Assembly (NCBI GenBank): GCA_002412965.1
Contig: DHWB01000004.1
Location: forward strand, 1-64,000
Source: Desulfomicrobium sp. UBA5193
Lineage (GTDB): Bacteria; Desulfobacterota; Desulfovibrionia; Desulfovibrionales; Desulfomicrobiaceae
Direction: 5' to 3'
DNA: 64,000 nucleotides
Below are positions 60,833 to 64,000 of the stretch, piece by piece (positions within the stretch are counted from its first letter, which is position 1; every line of letters starts with the position of its first letter). The notes beneath the pieces were generated by a model. It ran no database searches, had not been told where the DNA came from, and was given only the letters and a program-made list of their open reading frames with translations. Both the position numbers and the translations under genes were made by a program.

Positions 60833-61813
60833 ATGATTGCAGATACCCAGGACAAGGACCAGTTTCGGTTTCTGCTCGTGGAGCCGGACGAAGAGCTCGC
60901 GCGGGAAATGCTGGTTGTGCTGCAGCGTCTCGGCCTGCGGGTCGATCATGTGCGCGGGCATCTCAAAGCCATGGCCCTGACCGAAGACACCGAATACAAC
61001 TGCGTGCTGGCGGCCTCCCGGGGCGTCGATATCTCAGGCCTCGAATTTTGCGCCATGCTGCGGGCCAGGGAGGCAAGGCGCTCCCTGCCCCCGGTCTATG
61101 TCATCATCCATGGCCCGGAAGAGGACCTCGTCTCAATTTTTTCCAGCGCCGATGATGTGGACGATTATATGGTCGGCGCGTGGATGGATCTGGAACTGGA
61201 ATGGAAGGTCAAACGCGCCTTGCGCGCTCTGACGCTGTGTCGCGAGTTCGGTGCCAGCCGCCTGCTCGACACCGAAACGGGCCTGCTCACGAAGGAAGGG
61301 TTGCGCACCTTCCTCCACGAGGAGGTCAATCGCATCGGCCGCAGGGAAGGATGGGTCTCGATGAGTGTCCTGTCCGTGCCGGGGCTAGGCGGCTTGCGCG
61401 CCAGTTACGGGGCGGACTGGATGGAATGGTTCAAAAGCGGGATCTGGTCGTCGCTGCGGCGGCAGCTGCGCAATTATGACCGTCTGGCTTCCATGGAAAA
61501 CGGTTTTTTGTGCCTCATTTCCCCTGACCTGGACGAGGAGGGGACGCGGTTTCTGCTGGCACGGCTGGCCTCGGTCATCACCGAATATCAGTTTCAGGAG
61601 AATGCGGAGCCGTCTGTGCGCATCGCCCTGGCCGCGCGCTATCTGTGCGTGCGCGTGCGCGGTGACTACAGGCAGTTCGGCCGGACCGGGGATGTTCTCT
61701 GGAACTGGCTGCGTGAGAAGATGGCCGAGCCCATGCCCGAGGGCATCATGGGCTATACGGGCACTGTGGACCTCAATATCCATATCGCGCAGGCCCCGTC
61801 CCCCAGGATCTGA
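60833..61813 (+). CDS. Degenerate receiver-GGDEF protein
   Basis: The start is taken at ATG 60833 (MIADTQDKDQFRFLLVEPDE). The 326-residue protein has an N-terminal receiver fold (about 10-135) in which the phospho-acceptor position falls in NCVLAASRGVDISG, with no Asp. The C-terminal half (about 150-325) has GGDEF-domain spacing (LDTETGLLTKEGLRTFLHEE), but the active-site turn reads SMENGF rather than GGDEF. Both domains therefore look catalytically dead and probably serve binding or scaffold roles. Convergent with the HDOD gene, 3 nt apart. Confidence 0.75.
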   Translation: MIADTQDKDQFRFLLVEPDEELAREMLVVLQRLGLRVDHVRGHLKAMALTEDTEYNCVLAASRGVDISGLEFCAMLRAREARRSLPPVYVIIHGPEEDLVSIFSSADDVDDYMVGAWMDLELEWKVKRALRALTLCREFGASRLLDTETGLLTKEGLRTFLHEEVNRIGRREGWVSMSVLSVPGLGGLRASYGADWMEWFKSGIWSSLRRQLRNYDRLASMENGFLCLISPDLDEEGTRFLLARLASVITEYQFQENAEPSVRIALAARYLCVRVRGDYRQFGRTGDVLWNWLREKMAEPMPEGIMGYTGTVDLNIHIAQAPSPRI

Positions 61814-61816
61814 TCC

Positions 61817-62668
61817 TTACGCGAAGGCTTGGCTGACAAGCATCTCCACCTTCAAGGCCACTTCCTGGATCACGGGCTGGTAGTCGTTTTCCAGCAGGAA
61901 GGCAGGCAGAGTCTGGCGTTTGATTTCCACCGAAAACAAGGGGTTGAAGTGATAACCCGCATCCGTGGCCAGATAATCCGCAAGCTTGAGCAGCATGATG
62001 GCCGGGGGCGGAGAGTCGTCGGAGATGGCCCGGTGGTGGGCGTATACGGCAAGCTGGACATTTTTGGGGAATTTCCACAGCTTGAGCGCCTTGGCGCTCA
62101 GGATCGGGTGGCTGACGCCGAAAATTTCATCCTCGATCTCTTGGGGTTGCCGCTCGCCTGCTTCCCAGAAGCGGGTCAGGGTCGTGAATTCGTTCGGCAT
62201 GAGGGAAGCCATGACCACGTAGCCGATGTCGTGCAGCAGTCCGGCCAGATAGGTTCCATCCTGTTCTTCCGGAGTCATGGGAAAAAGGTGCGGGTAGAAT
62301 TGGGAAAGTTTTTTGCACAACAGCGCCGTGCACAGGCTGTGCGTCCAGAACCTGCGTATGGAGAACGAAGGCGGAAAAGCGTTCTTGCGGACCGAGTCGG
62401 CCAGGGTCAGGTAGTAGACGATGCCTTTGACCTCGTTTAATCCCAACCGGACCAACGCCTTTTGCGGAGAGTTGATTTCCTCCAGCCCTCTGTACATGGG
62501 GGAATTGGAGATGGCCATGATCCGGGCGCAGAGAACCGGTTCGGCGCTCATGGCCTCGACGATTTCCTGCAATCGTGTATTTTGAGAGTTCAGGAGCTGC
62601 CACAGCCGGATGACCATGGGTTTCAGGGGTGGAAGGTCCCGGTCGCTGAGTTTGTCCAGGTTGATCAT
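61817..62668 (-). CDS. HDOD-domain signalling protein
   Basis: The start is taken at ATG 62668 (MINLDKLSDRDLPPL). The 283-residue protein is an HDOD domain (AMSAEPVLCARIMAISNSPM, then ALVRLGLNEVKGIVYYLTLA, LAGLLHDIGYVVMASLM), with an HD-like His-Asp in LLHDIG. HDOD proteins take part in signalling, often with two-component or c-di-GMP systems, and usually lack hydrolase activity. Its neighbour, the degenerate receiver-GGDEF protein, fits that setting. Confidence 0.9.
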   Translation of the reverse strand: MINLDKLSDRDLPPLKPMVIRLWQLLNSQNTRLQEIVEAMSAEPVLCARIMAISNSPMYRGLEEINSPQKALVRLGLNEVKGIVYYLTLADSVRKNAFPPSFSIRRFWTHSLCTALLCKKLSQFYPHLFPMTPEEQDGTYLAGLLHDIGYVVMASLMPNEFTTLTRFWEAGERQPQEIEDEIFGVSHPILSAKALKLWKFPKNVQLAVYAHHRAISDDSPPPAIMLLKLADYLATDAGYHFNPLFSVEIKRQTLPAFLLENDYQPVIQEVALKVEMLVSQAFA

Positions 62669-62817
62669 GGGGACTCGTCTTGATTTGAAAAAAGGTTGTA
62701 ACGTTGTCGCTGGCCCTGGTGTGCCCGCCATCAGTGAGCGCTAGCACAACCGATCGCATAAGGGCAATGGGTTGATCTTTTTCTTTGTCTATCCACTTGG
62801 AATATAGGGAGATCTTT

Positions 62818-64000
62818 ATGAAGATTAGCTTTCTTGGAGCAGCGCGGACCGTGACCGGTTCCTGTTACGTACTGGAGTGCGAGCACGCACGTTTCGCCAT
62901 CGATTGCGGCATGCATCAGGGCAACCGGGTCATCGAAATGCGCAACTGGGACGAAAACGACATGTATCGTCCCGGATCCCTGGATTTCATTTTGTTGACG
63001 CACGCGCACATCGACCACTCAGGACTCCTCCCCCGTCTTGTGGCGCAAGGGTTCAAGGGGCAAGTTTATACTACTTCGCCAACCAAGGATCTCCTCGGGA
63101 TCATGCTTGAGGACAGCGCCCGCATCCAGGAGACGGAAGCCCAGTGGCGCAGCACCAAGAAGCTGCGAGTCGGCGATCCGCCTGTGCAGCCACTGTATAC
63201 GGTCGAAGATGCCCAGAAATCGCTTCGCCAGCTCAAAACCGAGGACTACAACCAGGTTTTCGAGCCCGCCCCCGGCATTCGGGTGAAATTCAACGATGCC
63301 GGGCATATTTTGGGTTCGGCCTTCATCGAATTGTGGGTCAAGGAAGGCGACGAGGAGACCAAGCTGGTCTTTTCCGGTGACTTGGGACGGCCGAACCAGC
63401 TCTTGGTCCGCGATGCGCAGACAGTGGAAACGGCCGATTTTCTTTTTCTGGAATCCACCTACGGCAGCCGCAATCACAAGAACGAAACCCAGAGCCGCGA
63501 AGAGCTGGCCGAGGCGATCAAGTACAGCTACGAACGCGGAGAAAAAGTCATCATTCCGGCTTTTGCCGTGGAGCGCACCCAAGAGCTGCTCTACACGTTT
63601 CATCTTCTGCACAAGGAAGGGCGGCTTCCTGCAGACATGCCCGTCTATGTGGACAGCCCTCTGGCCATCAAGGCCACGGAGATATTCCGCCGCCATTGGG
63701 ACTACTACGACCAGCAGACCAAGGATCTGGTCAAGAACGGCGAGAATCCTCTGGACTTGCCCAATCTGCGCTTTACCCTGACGGCGGATGAGTCCCGCGC
63801 TATCAACGTGTCCCAGGGGCCGGCCATCGTCATCGCGGGCAGCGGCATGGCCAACGCCGGGCGCATCAAGCATCATCTGCGGCACAATATCTGGAAATCC
63901 GGAGCGTCGATCGTCTTTGTCGGCTTCCAGGCCGAAGGCACGCCGGGTCGGCGCATTGTCGACGGGGCCAAGACGATTCGGATTCTGGGCGAAGAGCTGA
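62818..64000 (+). CDS. Metallo-beta-lactamase/beta-CASP RNA-processing nuclease (3' partial)
   Basis: The frame opens at ATG 62818 with TAGGGAGA upstream and runs off the window; 394 residues are visible. The zinc motif FILLTHAHIDHSGLLPRL, AGHILGSAF and FSGDLGRP are typical of the beta-lactamase core. The beta-CASP part follows with FLFLESTYGSRNHK, PAFAVERTQELLYTFHLL, VYVDSPLAIKATEIF and IAGSGMANAGRIKHHL, then FVGFQAEGTPGR. Relatives are RNA endo/exonucleases of the YsiC/CPSF-like group. The stop lies beyond 64000. Confidence 0.9.
   Translation, partial: MKISFLGAARTVTGSCYVLECEHARFAIDCGMHQGNRVIEMRNWDENDMYRPGSLDFILLTHAHIDHSGLLPRLVAQGFKGQVYTTSPTKDLLGIMLEDSARIQETEAQWRSTKKLRVGDPPVQPLYTVEDAQKSLRQLKTEDYNQVFEPAPGIRVKFNDAGHILGSAFIELWVKEGDEETKLVFSGDLGRPNQLLVRDAQTVETADFLFLESTYGSRNHKNETQSREELAEAIKYSYERGEKVIIPAFAVERTQELLYTFHLLHKEGRLPADMPVYVDSPLAIKATEIFRRHWDYYDQQTKDLVKNGENPLDLPNLRFTLTADESRAINVSQGPAIVIAGSGMANAGRIKHHLRHNIWKSGASIVFVGFQAEGTPGRRIVDGAKTIRILGEEL

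Overview
The window looks like chromosomal DNA of a GC-rich sulfate-reducing deltaproteobacterium of the Desulfovibrionales, possibly Desulfomicrobium. That placement is inferred from gene content: a mercury-methylation pair (hgcA, hgcB) behind an ArsR regulator, a flavoredoxin-like protein, many ferredoxin-type redox proteins, a rhodanese-rubrerythrin fusion, and abundant sigma-54 and two-component regulators. No rRNA or CRISPR array was seen. One tRNA (Pro, CGG) is present.

Layout. 1-6.6 kb: the end of a membrane-protein operon, a PAS histidine kinase with a sigma-54 response regulator, and on the other strand purine nucleoside phosphorylase overlapping a HEAT-repeat/receiver protein. 7-12.3 kb: an acetyl-CoA-carboxylase-like operon (biotin carboxylase, fused alpha-beta carboxyltransferase, divergent biotinyl protein), then ssb. 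12.5-16.4 kb: a sigma-54 activator and a hipBA toxin-antitoxin pair with a palindromic operator. 16.7-27.5 kb: redox and metabolic genes, namely two DUF362 proteins, a polyferredoxin, 6-phosphogluconate dehydrogenase, a disulfide oxidoreductase, flavoredoxin and an Old Yellow Enzyme, plus a broken Crp-type gene. 27.6-32.4 kb: an accessory island with an orphan type VI VgrG carrying a transthyretin-like tail, AT-rich cargo genes, a duplicated vgrG scrap and a MITE-like element. 32.4-39.3 kb: acpS, a large AsmA/DUF748 protein and two glycosyltransferases. 39.4-50.3 kb: a colinear minus-strand series arsR, hgcA, hgcB, HD-domain gene, recC, recB, recD. 50.4-64 kb: rhodanese-rubrerythrin, pabBC, rhodanese/MauE pair, tRNA-Pro, HD-GYP regulator, pseudouridine synthase, ftsY, Smr, a degenerate receiver-GGDEF protein, HDOD protein and a beta-CASP nuclease cut by the window end.

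The most interesting observation is in hgcA. The frame continues upstream of the first usable internal start through a single in-frame UGA to an ATG lying 6 nt after arsR. The UGA sits in a Cys-UGA-Gly context and is followed by a short hairpin with a GGU-starting loop placed as in bacterial SECIS elements. This suggests that this mercury-methylating corrinoid protein is a selenoprotein with a vicinal Cys-Sec pair. The arsR promoter has a -35 TTGACA box and an inverted repeat over the -10, which suggests autoregulated, possibly metal(loid)-responsive control of mercury methylation.
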